Below, in pieces: positions 36,884 to 47,300 of a DNA stretch of 64,000 bases. A model generated the notes under the pieces. That model saw nothing but the letters and a program-made list of their open reading frames with translations. It was not told where the DNA came from and made no database searches. The translations under genes were made by a program, and so were the position numbers. Every line of letters begins with the position of its first letter. Positions within the stretch are counted from its first letter, which is position 1. The stretch covers positions 1,240,001 through 1,304,000 of the forward strand of contig NZ_JAUSYU010000001.1 of NCBI RefSeq assembly GCF_030817075.1. The letters are read 5' to 3'. The DNA comes from Arthrobacter sp. V1I9 (GTDB lineage: Bacteria; Actinomycetota; Actinomycetes; Actinomycetales; Micrococcaceae).

Positions 36884-39800
36884 ATGTCGTCTGGATCCAG
36901 CGTGGAGGATCAGCCCCTTTCCATTGAAGCCCATGAAGGCTTCATCGGGGACTACTATCAGCACCTAGCCGAAGAGGATGCGCGGAGCTATCCCTCAGAC
37001 ATGCTGACCGCGCGCGCGGAAGCGCACCGCAACGTCGCGTCGGTCCGGAAGCCAGGCCAGGCGAACGTCTCCATCGTTGACGAGGAGGACAGCAGCGTCG
37101 TCTTCGTCGTCACCGACGACATGCCGTTCCTTGTCGATTCCGTCAACGCTGAACTCGTCCGCCAGCACGCGGCCATCAGACTGGTGGTCCACCCTCTCTT
37201 CGTGGCTACCCGCAACAGGGAATCCGCGGCGCTGATGAAGGTCAACAAGGTTCCTTCCCATTTGGGCATCTCCAGCGGCGATACCGCTGCCATGCCGAAT
37301 CTGTCCCACCTCATAGCGCAGGGTGAAAACGCCTCGCACATGGAGTCATGGATTGCAGTCGAAATCAACCGCGTATCCGATGAAGCGAAAGCAGCGCTGC
37401 TCGAAGGCCTGCAGCGGGTCCTGAGCGATGTGCGGGCGGCGGTTGAAGACTGGCCGCACATGCGCCAAAAGGCGCTGCAGATCGCGGAAAGCCTAAACAA
37501 GGTGGCGAACCCGGCGCAGATCGCCGAGCTGCGCCAGGCGCAGGACCTCCTGCACTGGCTGGACGACGGGAACTTCACATTCCTTGGCTACCGTGAGTAC
37601 GACCTGGTCAACGTGGACGGCGAAGATGTCCTGGAGCTGCGTGAAGACAGCGGCCTGGGACTGCTGCGCGCAGCCGCGGATTCACCGCACATCCAGCACC
37701 TCACGGACACGGGCCGGAAAAAGGCACGCGAAAAGCGCGCGCTCGTTATCACCAAGGCCAATTCCCGCTCCACCGTCCACCGTTCGGCATACCTCGATTA
37801 CATCGGGGTCAAGAGTTTTGACGCCGCAGGGAACGTCAACGGCGAGCGCCGCTTCATTGGCCTCTTTGCCACCAGTGCCTACACCGGCTCCGTCCGCAAC
37901 ATACCCATTGTCAGGGAAAAGGTTGATGCCGTTCTGGCCAGCGCGGGCTTCCCGCCGGACTCGCACTCCGGGAAGGACCTGCTGGGAATCCTCGAGACCT
38001 ACCCCAGGGATGAGCTCTTCCAGATCGAGGTTCCGGACCTTGCCGCCACAGCCCTTGGCATCCAGAAACTGCAGGAGCGCAGGCGCACCCGGCTCTTCCT
38101 GCGGCCGGACATCTACGGCAGGTTTATGTCCGCCGTCGTCTACCTTCCCCGGGACAGGTACACCACCAATGTCCGGCTCCGCATTGAGCAGGAACTCCGC
38201 GAGACCTTTCAGGCCGTGTCCATCGACTACGAGGCACGAATGACCGAGTCCGCGCTCGCCCGGCTGTTCTTCCGCATCCGCCTGCCCAAGGGTGCGGACG
38301 TCAGCAACGTCAACACCGAGGAACTGGAAAAGCGGCTGGTTCGCGCCGCCCGCTCGTGGAGCGAGGGCATCGCCGAGGTGCTGCGTGAAGGACGGGACGT
38401 CGCCGAGGCCAAGGAGCTGGCCGCCATCTGGTCCGAGGCCTTCCCCGCCACCTACCGCGTGGATTATGAGGTTGAGGATGCCCTTGAAGACATTGCCCGC
38501 TTCGAGAAATACGGCGCGACGGCGGAGCGCACTGTGGGTGCCAAACAGGAGCGGCCAGGCGTGCACGTCTACCTCCCCGAAGGAGCGGGCGCGACGCTGG
38601 AGGAGGACGCACGCGTCAAGCTCTACATGCTGGAACCGAAAAGCCTGAGCCAGATCCTGCCCTTCTTCCATAACCTTGGCCTGGAAGTGCTTGACGAGCG
38701 GCCGTTCGAAATTGAGACGGCGGACCGGAGGGATTTCTTCCTCTACGACCTGGGGCTGAAGTACCCGGCGGGAGTTGATCCTGTGTCCACGGGTCATTTG
38801 CTGGCTGACTCCTTTTCCGCTGCAGTCACCGGCGCCGCTGAATCGGACGCCTTTGACCGGCTGGTCCTGCGCGAGGGACTGCAGTGGCGCCAGATAACCG
38901 TGCTGCGCGCCTATGCCCGTTACATGCGCCAGATGGGCAATGCCAACTCCTTCGGTTTTATGGCCGACACCCTGCTGGCGAATCCGGAAGTGACCAAGGG
39001 GCTGAGTGCGCTTTTCGCCGCCCGCTTTGATCCTTCCCTGAATGAAGAAGAACGGCTCAAGGCGCAGGCTTCCGTCCGTGAAGAACTGGCCGCAGCCATC
39101 GAAAAAGTGGCCACGCTTGACGCCGACAGGGTCCTGCGGACTTTTGTGAACTTGATCGAATCCACGCTCAGGACCAACTTCTACCAGTACAAGTCCCACC
39201 TGAGCTTCAAGCTCGACCCGGCGCAAATTGAGGGGCTGCCCTTCCCCCGCCCCATGTTCGAAATCTGGGTCTACGCGCCCCGCGTCGAGGGCGTCCACCT
39301 CCGCTTCGGCAAGGTTGCCCGCGGCGGGCTGCGTTGGTCCGACCGCCGCGAGGATTTCCGCACCGAGGTCCTGGGCCTGGTCAAGGCACAGACTGTAAAG
39401 AACGCCGTCATCGTGCCTACAGGCGCCAAGGGCGGCTTCTTTGCGAAGCAGCTTCCGGATCCCGCTGTCGACCGGTCCGCCTGGATGGCCGAAGGCATCG
39501 AAAGCTACAAAACTTTCATCCGCGGACTCCTCGACCTCACTGACAATCTCGTCACCGAGAGCCACGGCGAAAGGCTGGTGCCGCCGTCGGACGTTGTAAG
39601 GCACGACGACGACGATTCCTACCTCGTGGTGGCGGCCGACAAGGGAACTGCGACTTTCTCCGATATCGCCAACGGGCTGGCCAAGGAATACGGATTCTGG
39701 CTGGGCGATGCGTTCGCGTCCGGGGGATCGGTGGGCTATGACCACAAGGCCATGGGCATTACCGCCCGGGGCGCGTGGGAATCCGTCAAGCGCCACTTCA

Positions 39801-41737
39801 GCGAGCTTGACCTGGACACGCAGACCCAGCCGTTCACCGTGGTGGGTGTGGGGGACATGTCCGGCGACGTGTTCGGCAACGGTATGCTCCTCTCGCGCCA
39901 CATCCGGCTCCTGGCAGCCTTTGACCACCGACACATCTTCCTGGACCCCAACCCGGACGAAGAAGCCTCCTTTGTGGAGCGGCAGCGGTTGTTTGAACTG
40001 CCGAGGTCATCGTGGGAGGACTACAACAAGTCCCTCATCAGCGAAGGTGGCGGAGTGTTCCCCCGCCAGGCAAAGTCGATACCTGTTTCAGCCCAGGTAC
40101 GGGTGGCACTGGGGCTTGCCGCCGAAACGACCGAGCTCAGCCCGCCGGAGCTCCTGCGTGCAATCCTGCTGGCTCCCGCCGACCTGCTCTATAACGGCGG
40201 CATCGGCACCTACGTCAAGGCGAGCACCGAATCCAACGCCTCCGTGGGGGACAAGGCCAACGACGCCATCCGTGTAGACGGCAAGGACCTGCGCGTCAAG
40301 GTGGTGGGTGAAGGGGGAAACCTGGGCATGACCCAGCGTGGCCGCATCGAGGCCGCACTGCAGGGGGTCATCCTCAACACCGACGCGATCGACAACTCTG
40401 CCGGCGTTGACTGCTCCGACCATGAGGTCAACATCAAGATTTTTGTGGACCGGATGGTTGCTGCCGGAAAGCTGTCGGCCGAAGAGCGCCCGGGCTTCCT
40501 GGCCTCGATGACCGATGAGGTGGGCCGGCTGGTGCTGGAAGACAACATTGACCAGAACATTCTGCTGCTGAATGACCGGACCCGGGTGGGAGAGTGGAGC
40601 CCGAGCTACGAACGGCTGATGGACTGGCTGGAGAAGAAAGCTGACCTGAACCGTGAGCTGGAGGCGCTTCCCACCACGGAAGTGTTAAGGGAGCGGCTGC
40701 AGCAGGGACAGGGCCTGACTTCGCCTGAGCTGTCCGTGCTGGCCGCCTACGCCAAGATCGAGCTGACCTCCGCCCTGCGGGACAGCGACCTGGCCGACGA
40801 TCCCTGGTTCAGGAAGACGTTGCGTGCCTACTTCCCGGAGCAGCTGCGCGAACGGTTTGACGCGGAGCTGGACACCCACCCGCTGCGGCGCGAAATCATC
40901 GCCACCATCGTGGCCAACGACATGATCAACATGGGCGGTATTACGTTCGCCTTCCGGACCATGGAAGAAACGTCGGCCTCGGAAGTGGCTGTAGCCAAGG
41001 CATTCGTTGCGCTGAGGGAGGTGTACGAGCTCGACGTGATGGTGGAGGAGTTGAACAACCTGCCGGCCTCGTTCCCCACCGAGCACTGGAGCACCGTCCA
41101 CCTGGACATCCGGCGGCTGCTGGACCGGGCCGTCCGCTGGCTTCTGGGGCAGGGCAGTGTTTCCCAGCCGATTGCCGAGGTCGTGGACGAATTCAAACCC
41201 CTCCTGGATCCCATGCGGGCCCGCCTGCTGGAGTACCTGCGCGGCAATGACCGGGACAGGGTTGCCGGCTGGCTGGAAAAGGCGCGGGATTGGGAGCTGC
41301 CGGAAGGGCTAGCCCTGCGTTGGGCCGAGCTCTTCGAAAGCTTTGTCCTGCTCGACATCGCCAAGATTGCCCGCGTCCGGAAGGACCCCGTGGAGGAAAT
41401 CGCAGCCGTCTACTACACGGTCTTCAACCGCTTCCACGCAGATTCCCTGCTGGAGCGCATCAGCAGCCTGCCGCGGCAGGACCGGTGGCAGGCGCTGGCC
41501 AGGGCGGCGTTGCGTGATGACCTGTACTCCACCATCTCGGACATGACGACGGCGGTGCTGGACGCCACCAGGTCTGCGGACTCGCCGGAGGCCCGGCTGA
41601 AGGAATGGGAAGCCCGGAATGCGGAGCAGTTGGGCAGGGCAAAGAGCATGTTCGATGAGGTCAATGCGCTCGAGGCGGACGACATGGCCTCACTGTCGGT
41701 AGCATTGAGGCTCTTGAGGTCAATCGTTCGACGCTAG
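36884..41737 (+). CDS. NAD-specific glutamate dehydrogenase, large (L180-type)
   Basis: A ~1617-aa enzyme of the large NAD-GDH class, which oxidises glutamate to 2-oxoglutarate and ammonium and is mainly catabolic. The N-terminal ~650 residues carry ACT-like regulatory modules (FLVDSVNAELVRQHAAIRLVVHPLF). The catalytic core begins near residue 809 (RGGLRWSDRREDFRTEVLGL; KNAVIVPTGAKGGF) and the NAD-binding GVGDMSGDVFGNGM is near 988. GGAGG is 9 nt before the ATG at 36884; the GTG at 36878 is only 3 nt from it, so the ATG is preferred. In mycobacteria this enzyme is inhibited by GarA; no garA is in the window. Confidence 0.94.
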   Translation: MSSGSSVEDQPLSIEAHEGFIGDYYQHLAEEDARSYPSDMLTARAEAHRNVASVRKPGQANVSIVDEEDSSVVFVVTDDMPFLVDSVNAELVRQHAAIRLVVHPLFVATRNRESAALMKVNKVPSHLGISSGDTAAMPNLSHLIAQGENASHMESWIAVEINRVSDEAKAALLEGLQRVLSDVRAAVEDWPHMRQKALQIAESLNKVANPAQIAELRQAQDLLHWLDDGNFTFLGYREYDLVNVDGEDVLELREDSGLGLLRAAADSPHIQHLTDTGRKKAREKRALVITKANSRSTVHRSAYLDYIGVKSFDAAGNVNGERRFIGLFATSAYTGSVRNIPIVREKVDAVLASAGFPPDSHSGKDLLGILETYPRDELFQIEVPDLAATALGIQKLQERRRTRLFLRPDIYGRFMSAVVYLPRDRYTTNVRLRIEQELRETFQAVSIDYEARMTESALARLFFRIRLPKGADVSNVNTEELEKRLVRAARSWSEGIAEVLREGRDVAEAKELAAIWSEAFPATYRVDYEVEDALEDIARFEKYGATAERTVGAKQERPGVHVYLPEGAGATLEEDARVKLYMLEPKSLSQILPFFHNLGLEVLDERPFEIETADRRDFFLYDLGLKYPAGVDPVSTGHLLADSFSAAVTGAAESDAFDRLVLREGLQWRQITVLRAYARYMRQMGNANSFGFMADTLLANPEVTKGLSALFAARFDPSLNEEERLKAQASVREELAAAIEKVATLDADRVLRTFVNLIESTLRTNFYQYKSHLSFKLDPAQIEGLPFPRPMFEIWVYAPRVEGVHLRFGKVARGGLRWSDRREDFRTEVLGLVKAQTVKNAVIVPTGAKGGFFAKQLPDPAVDRSAWMAEGIESYKTFIRGLLDLTDNLVTESHGERLVPPSDVVRHDDDDSYLVVAADKGTATFSDIANGLAKEYGFWLGDAFASGGSVGYDHKAMGITARGAWESVKRHFSELDLDTQTQPFTVVGVGDMSGDVFGNGMLLSRHIRLLAAFDHRHIFLDPNPDEEASFVERQRLFELPRSSWEDYNKSLISEGGGVFPRQAKSIPVSAQVRVALGLAAETTELSPPELLRAILLAPADLLYNGGIGTYVKASTESNASVGDKANDAIRVDGKDLRVKVVGEGGNLGMTQRGRIEAALQGVILNTDAIDNSAGVDCSDHEVNIKIFVDRMVAAGKLSAEERPGFLASMTDEVGRLVLEDNIDQNILLLNDRTRVGEWSPSYERLMDWLEKKADLNRELEALPTTEVLRERLQQGQGLTSPELSVLAAYAKIELTSALRDSDLADDPWFRKTLRAYFPEQLRERFDAELDTHPLRREIIATIVANDMINMGGITFAFRTMEETSASEVAVAKAFVALREVYELDVMVEELNNLPASFPTEHWSTVHLDIRRLLDRAVRWLLGQGSVSQPIAEVVDEFKPLLDPMRARLLEYLRGNDRDRVAGWLEKARDWELPEGLALRWAELFESFVLLDIAKIARVRKDPVEEIAAVYYTVFNRFHADSLLERISSLPRQDRWQALARAALRDDLYSTISDMTTAVLDATRSADSPEARLKEWEARNAEQLGRAKSMFDEVNALEADDMASLSVALRLLRSIVRR

Positions 41738-41765
41738 CGAGTCCGGCGTCGCAAATGGAGGTGCA

Positions 41766-43235
41766 GTGGCAATCTTTACGGACCCCATCAGGGAACATGC
41801 TGATTTCGGGCCGGGGGATGCCGAATGGCTGCACCTCCTGGTGGGGGACTGGCAGATGGTCGCGGACCTGGCGTTCGCGGACCTGGCGCTCTGGTTCCCC
41901 CATCCCGACCACGGGTATGTGGCGCTGGCGCACGTCCGGCCCTCCACCACGCACACTGTGTTCCACGGCGACTTCGTGGGGGATCCCATCCGATCGGATC
42001 TCCAGCCCCTGGTGGACAAGGCCTGGAACAGCCGCTCCATCGAGCGTTCCAGTGAAACCAACTGGAGCAGTGACATGGCGCTGCGGGTGGAGGCCGTTCC
42101 CATGGTCCGGAACGGCCGCACCCTGGCCGTAGTCACCACGCACATGGACCTGTCGAGTTCGCGCATGCCGTCCCGCCTGGAACTCACGTACCGGCAGTGC
42201 GCGTACGACCTTCTGCGGATGGGAACCCTGGGGTTGTGGCCGGACTTTGCGTCCCCCACGGGTTCCCGCCGAGGCGCCCCGCGTGTGGGTGACGGACTGA
42301 TCAGGCTCGACGCCGAGGGCATCGTTCAGTACGCCAGCCCCAACGGTGTCTCGGCTTTCCGGCGCCTCGGTGACGGGGAATCGCTGGAGGGGCGCTCGCT
42401 GGCCGAGGTCACCGCGAGCCTGCTCAAGGACCGCCGTATGGTGGACGAAACGCTGCCCCTGGTGGTGACCGGCCGGATGCCGTGGCGCAGCGAAATCGAA
42501 TCCCGGGGGGTGAGCCTGTCCCTGCGCGCGATTCCCCTGCGTGATGAGCAGCAGCGCTTCGGCGCACTGGTACTTTGCCGCGACGTGTCCGAACTGCGGC
42601 GGCGCGAGATGGAGCTGGTGACCAAGGACGCGACCATCCGCGAGATCCACCACCGGGTCAAAAACAATCTGCAGACCGTAGCCGCGCTGTTGCGGATGCA
42701 GTCCCGCCGTATGGTCAGTGACGAGGCGAAGCAGGGCCTGGAGCAGGCGATGCGCCGGGTGGCCACCATCGCGCTGGTTCATGAAACCCTGTCCCAGGGC
42801 CTGACGCAGAGCGTCGACTTCGATGAGCTGATCGGGCGGCAGTTCCGCCTCTCAGCAGAAGTTGCCTCGCCGTCGCAGCAGGTCAGGACCGAGCGTTCAG
42901 GGATGTTCGGTGAACTGCCCAGCGACTTCGCCACTCCGTTGGCGCTGGTCATCAATGAGCTGGTGACCAATGCCGTGGAGCATGGCCTTGAGGGCCGTAC
43001 CGGAACTGTATGGCTTCTGGCTGACCGTTCGGAGGGGGATGAGGGCGAGGAGGAGTTGACAGTCACTATCGCCGATGACGGTGTGGGTCTGCCCGAAACG
43101 CCCCATGTCGAGGGTCTCGGCTTGCAGATCGTCCGCACGCTGGTGACAAGTGAGCTCGGCGGCACCATCCAGTGGCAGCCACGTGAGGGCGGCGGTACTG
43201 CCGTTCAGATCCGTCTTAGCCTCGAAGCCAAGTAG
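41766..43235 (+). CDS. pdtaS: Cytosolic sensor histidine kinase PdtaS-like
   Basis: A 489-aa soluble kinase: an N-terminal GAF-like domain (~1-150), a PAS domain (~170-290), the HisKA_2 box REIHHRVKNNLQTVAALLRMQSRRM (~294-318) and a HATPase domain (LVINELVTNAVEHGL; ADDGVGLPETPHVEGLGLQIV). In mycobacteria PdtaS signals to PdtaR, an ANTAR-type RNA-binding antiterminator; no pdtaR is visible here. The GTG start has GGAGG at good spacing. A bidirectional terminator separates it from whiB1. Confidence 0.9.
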   Translation: MAIFTDPIREHADFGPGDAEWLHLLVGDWQMVADLAFADLALWFPHPDHGYVALAHVRPSTTHTVFHGDFVGDPIRSDLQPLVDKAWNSRSIERSSETNWSSDMALRVEAVPMVRNGRTLAVVTTHMDLSSSRMPSRLELTYRQCAYDLLRMGTLGLWPDFASPTGSRRGAPRVGDGLIRLDAEGIVQYASPNGVSAFRRLGDGESLEGRSLAEVTASLLKDRRMVDETLPLVVTGRMPWRSEIESRGVSLSLRAIPLRDEQQRFGALVLCRDVSELRRREMELVTKDATIREIHHRVKNNLQTVAALLRMQSRRMVSDEAKQGLEQAMRRVATIALVHETLSQGLTQSVDFDELIGRQFRLSAEVASPSQQVRTERSGMFGELPSDFATPLALVINELVTNAVEHGLEGRTGTVWLLADRSEGDEGEEELTVTIADDGVGLPETPHVEGLGLQIVRTLVTSELGGTIQWQPREGGGTAVQIRLSLEAK

Positions 43236-43247
43236 GCGGCGGACAGC

Positions 43248-43291
43248 AAAAGGCCCTGGCGGCAATCTTGCGGTTGCGGCCAGGGCCTTTT
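43248..43291. terminator. Bidirectional intrinsic terminator between pdtaS and whiB1
   Basis: A perfect 13-bp stem AAAAGGCCCTGGC / GCCAGGGCCTTTT with an 18-nt loop. It has A and T runs on the correct sides for termination in both directions. Confidence 0.85.
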
Positions 43292-43329
43292 ACAAAATGC
43301 TGGTTAGCTTACGCCGGTGTGCCGCGGAA

Positions 43330-43578
43330 TCAGGAAGCCCGGCGGGCGCGTGCTGCCCGGCGCTTCAGGGCGCGGCGCTCGTCTTCGCTCATGCCGCCCC
43401 AAACACCGGCATCCTGACCTGACTCAAGGGCCCACTGCAGGCATGTGTCCACTACCGGGCACCGGCGGCAGACGCTTTTCGCTTCCTCAATCTGCAGGAG
43501 GGCCGGACCTGTATTTCCTACAGGGAAAAACAGTTCCGGGTCCTTTTCGAGGCACGCTGCGCGGTTACGCCAATCCAT
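43330..43578 (-). CDS. whiB1: WhiB-family Fe-S transcriptional regulator WhiB1
   Basis: An 82-aa 4Fe-4S protein that binds the sigma-A region 4 and DNA and reacts with NO in mycobacteria. Four cysteines (RAACLEKD; VCRRCPVVDTCLQW) and the GVWGG turn are intact, and the start MDWRNRAACLEKDPELFFPVG matches WhiB1 closely, as does the C-terminal RRALKRRAARARRAS. The ATG at 43578 follows family practice; GGAG lies ~13 nt upstream. A CRP-like site is just upstream of the gene. Confidence 0.95.
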   Translation of the reverse strand: MDWRNRAACLEKDPELFFPVGNTGPALLQIEEAKSVCRRCPVVDTCLQWALESGQDAGVWGGMSEDERRALKRRAARARRAS

Positions 43579-43613
43579 GCTGATCAGTTGCTCCAATTCT
43601 GGGAAAAGCCCTT

Positions 43614-43629
43614 TGTGAAATTATTCACT
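43614..43629 (-). promoter_or_regulatory. CRP/FNR-type operator upstream of whiB1
   Basis: TGTGA-N6-TCACT lies 36 nt upstream of the whiB1 ATG, close to the CRP consensus TGTGA-N6-TCACA. In Mycobacterium tuberculosis whiB1 is controlled by the CRP protein Rv3676. A GC-rich hairpin (43647-43664) lies farther upstream. Confidence 0.5.
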
Positions 43630-43809
43630 AGTAGCTACAAAGGAAAGGGGCCCGGCAGGGCCCCGTTGGTCATCTGAGTCAAGCCTGTCATGTTAACGCT
43701 GTGTAAACAAGGGGTAATAAGGCTTGAAATCCCGGGAACGCTGAGCGATGCATCACAGTGGCGGTATTGGCCCTCACCACTGTCCGACTATGTCCGGTAG
43801 GGTGCCAGT

Positions 43810-44310
43810 GTGTCAAGACCCCCTGTAGAACCCACGGACCCGCCAAGCGACTCAGAAGGCCCGGGCCAAGACCCCGGGCGGCCGGTGCCGGACCCGCAGG
43901 CGGCCGCGCGTCCGGCACGGCCGGCAGCTGTCCTCGTGGTGGCGCTAATTGTGGCGGCGGAGGCGACAGCGCTGTTGGCGGCTGCTGCCTGGTACGGCTA
44001 CCAGTTGGCGGCGGGCAGCCCCGTTCTTTCCTTTTGGGGCGCCGTGTTCACCCTTGGTCTGCTGTTGGCTTTCTCCGCTTGGCTGTATTCCGTGGCGCTG
44101 TTCCTTTACCGGGGATACCGGTGGACCAGGGCGGCTGTGCTGGTGGCGCAGTTGTTCGTATTGACCATCGGATTTCCCACGCTGACGAACGGTCTTCCTT
44201 TGGCTGGAATGGCGATGCTGGTCCCGGCCGTCACCGCCATCGTGCTGTTGTTCCACAACAAGGTCATCAGTTTCGCGTCCCGGACCGGGAGTCCAACGCC
44301 GGCCCTCTAA
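43810..44310 (+). CDS. Small membrane protein of unknown function
   Basis: A 166-aa protein with a disordered, Pro/Asp-rich start (~1-37), four hydrophobic helices (~39-60, 72-95, 104-122, 130-150) and a short tail. No family is recognised. GTG start with no ribosome site; TAGGGT (43798-43803) is 6 nt upstream, which would give a leaderless transcript. It converges on the type VII ATPase gene. Confidence 0.6.
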   Translation: MSRPPVEPTDPPSDSEGPGQDPGRPVPDPQAAARPARPAAVLVVALIVAAEATALLAAAAWYGYQLAAGSPVLSFWGAVFTLGLLLAFSAWLYSVALFLYRGYRWTRAAVLVAQLFVLTIGFPTLTNGLPLAGMAMLVPAVTAIVLLFHNKVISFASRTGSPTPAL

Positions 44311-44386
44311 CCGCATATGCGGGGAACCAGTTGCGTGTGCAGCGCTGCTCCTCATTCTTTGAGCACTGATTTCCTTCCATGGAGCG

Positions 44387-47300
44387 TCATGCTCCCTCCC
44401 CGGGAGGAGCCCAGCCCACCTGGATGCTTTGTGCCACCCCGTGGGAGACGAGCACGGCCCTGCCGGGCGGTGCGGTGGCCTCTACTTCGAATCGGACCCC
44501 CAAAGAGATCACCGTCCGACAGGGAGCGCGGTGCGAGCAGGAGGCCGGTGCCGGCCGAGCGGGAGCTCATGACCAGCGGCACGCGTTGTATGAGCAAGGA
44601 ACTGTAGGTCGCGGTGAGGACCATTGGGTAGCCCAACGCGTTGAGGTCCGACAGATTCCGGATGGCTTCGGCAGGGAGGAGATCGGCGTCGTCAACCAAC
44701 GCCACCTTCCCCTTTGACAATTCACCTGCTGCTGCCGTGGCAAGTTCCCGCTTCCAGAAGTCGCACGGGTCGGTCCCATCTTGGGGATAAAGCCATGGAC
44801 CGGGGTCCGGATTCATGAGCGGCAGCGCGCGAAGGACGTTGGTCTTTCCTGATCCGGCTCCTCCCAGGACGGTAAGCACCCCTGCCCCCTGCAGCGTGCA
44901 GGACTTGGGCCCAAGTTCGTCACCGCCCACGCCAAGAACGATGTCCTGCCGCCTGCTGCCTTGCGGGGTTGGTGCTGGTTGGGTGCGGTCGGGCGGTGGC
45001 TGTGCCATGACCCCCGGCTGTGCCGTCGGCCGTATGTCTTTGGCTGCCACCACTGCCGGGAGTTGTTCGACCTTGAACGGGCGTTTGGTTTGTTGGCCGC
45101 CGACGTTCTCCGCACTGTCAAGGCCTGCTTCGTCGTCCAGCAAGGCCGTTGATCCTGAGTTCCAAGAGTGGGACGTGACGCTGTAAAGCTGGCAAACGGC
45201 CGGAACTCCGTGGGAGACGGGGCCGAATACCACGGCGCGCCCCGTGAGTTCGGCCGTTGCCGGCATGCGCGGCCACGCAATCCGGCTGTCAGTGTTGGAA
45301 CCGGTGGGGAAGTAGAGCTGGTTGGGCAGCGACGAGAACGCCCTTGAGCTAACGAGTTCACGATCGCCGGCAATCAATACGATGATCCCTGCCCGTGCGC
45401 CGTCTCGGGCAAGGTCCTGGACGAGGTCTTCGGCCCAGGCCAAGGGCCCGGCACGGAACGCCGAAACCCACGAGCCCCACCCGGAAATGACGAGGACCAA
45501 GAGTGCGTCATCGTGCTGCTTGCCGCCTTTTCCCAGCCGGTGGGTCAATTCCCTCTTTAGGCGTTCGAGCACGCGGACGGCCCGCCGCAGCTCATGGAGG
45601 CCCGCATGCGCCCCGATGCCGGGGTGTGCAGCCGCATACAGGAAAGTACCGTCTGCATCCAGGACGTAACCGTGTGCTTCGAACGGGCGGAGAAGCAACT
45701 GCATAACAGCCAGCTCAAGAGCCTCCGTGGCACCGGAAGAGGGAGCGCCGATAAGGGCCACGTGACCGTCTTCGGCCGGATTCCACTCGAGTGGCACCAC
45801 TTTTTGCTTGGCCGGCAGGTCAAGAAGACCGAGCTTGATTGACCGTGCTGAGGGCCTGGGGCCGCCTGCCGGGAACGACGATGCGGCCTCTTGTGGCTTG
45901 GTCAGGTTGGAAGGGAGAGCAGGAGCGACTGGCCGCCTCGGCGCCGGTTCCTTCCGTTCAAGCCACAGGTCCCGCACCATCGCCACCAGTGGGCGTGCAG
46001 CCTGGGCCGGCGTTTGCCCGGAGGGAAGACACATATCAGCTCCGACGGAGCCGGTTGAGGCAAGACATTCCACGGCAAGTTGTACCCTGACTGCCCCAGC
46101 TGGGCCGGGCTCGCCCTGCGCTGGTCCTACGGATGCGGTCTGGAATTCCAGGGGAACCTCCGTACCGCGGGCCAGGAAGGCCCGACCCGGTGCATCCACG
46201 CTGATGGCGGCGGCACATTTCGAATTGATGATGTCCGAGGACTCCATCTCCGATTGCACCCGAAGCGCAATGCTCGAGGTGACATTGGCGCGGATGTCTG
46301 CGGTCAGCGCTCCTTGCGGCCGTTGAGTGGCCATGACCAGGTGGATTCCGAGTGAGCGACCGATGGCTGCGATCCGCATGAGTTCCCGGAGCGCCTCCGG
46401 GGCATCATCCACGAGCATGCGGAACTCATCAATGACGATGACCAGATGGGGGAGTGGGAAATCCTGTGAAGCGCGGGTGTGCCGGTATGCCGTGAGATCC
46501 GGCACCCGTGCGGAGGCCAGCGCTTCCTCGCGCAGCCGGATTTCTGCACGCAGAGAGGTAAGGGTGCGTTCGAGCTCGTGGGCGGACAGGTCCGTCAGGA
46601 GTCCGACGCAGTGGACGAGTTCCGTGAGGGGACCGAGTCCGGATCCGCCCTTGAAATCAACAAAAAGGAAATTCACCCGCTTGGGTGGATGGCAGAGGGC
46701 CAAAGCCAGGGTGAGGCTGCGGAGCAGTTCGGACTTGCCGGAGCCGGTGGTCCCGGCAACGAGTAGGTGGGGTCCGTCGGCCTGAAGGTCCAGGGTGCGC
46801 GTTCCCGTGGGGCCCAGCCCTAGAGGAATGTTCAGGCGGTGGTCCCGGGCGCTCGCATTCCAGCGGGCCTCAGTATGCTGAGGAGCGAGCGGCAGCACGT
46901 CCTGGAGGGAGCACTGAGCGGGGACAGCAGGGTCCTCGTTATCTGGCCGTTCGGTATGCACGGCCAGCTGCCTGCAGAAACTGAGGAAGACGTCCTCTGG
47001 TGCCAGATCTGGAACAAAGGCAACGTCGCGTGCCGTAAGCCGCAGGAGTGATTTTCGCTCGGCAAGTTCTACATCACAGGGGCCGCCATTTACCTCGGCC
47101 GCTAAAAACTCAAGGACCTGCCAACCGAGGGCCGCCGCAGTTACGCAAACAGCGCCGTCGTCGTGCCCTGTATCGGAAGCCGGCAGCAGCAGGAGTACGC
47201 CGTGTTGATAGCTCCGCCCGAAGCCTTCGCTAAGAATGCGCAGAAGATCAGATGCAGAAGCGGTGAGAATGACGCCGGGCAGATAGCGGGCGCCCAGGGG

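Noticed and set aside
37682..39934. 750-codon open frame on the minus strand
   Set aside because: Antisense to the NAD-glutamate dehydrogenase; its translation has no recognisable family and the plus strand has catalytic motifs.
44497..44501. Phase variation through the homopolymer run
   Set aside because: A run of five is too short for known phase-variable tracts; a fixed mutation or sequencing error is more plausible.
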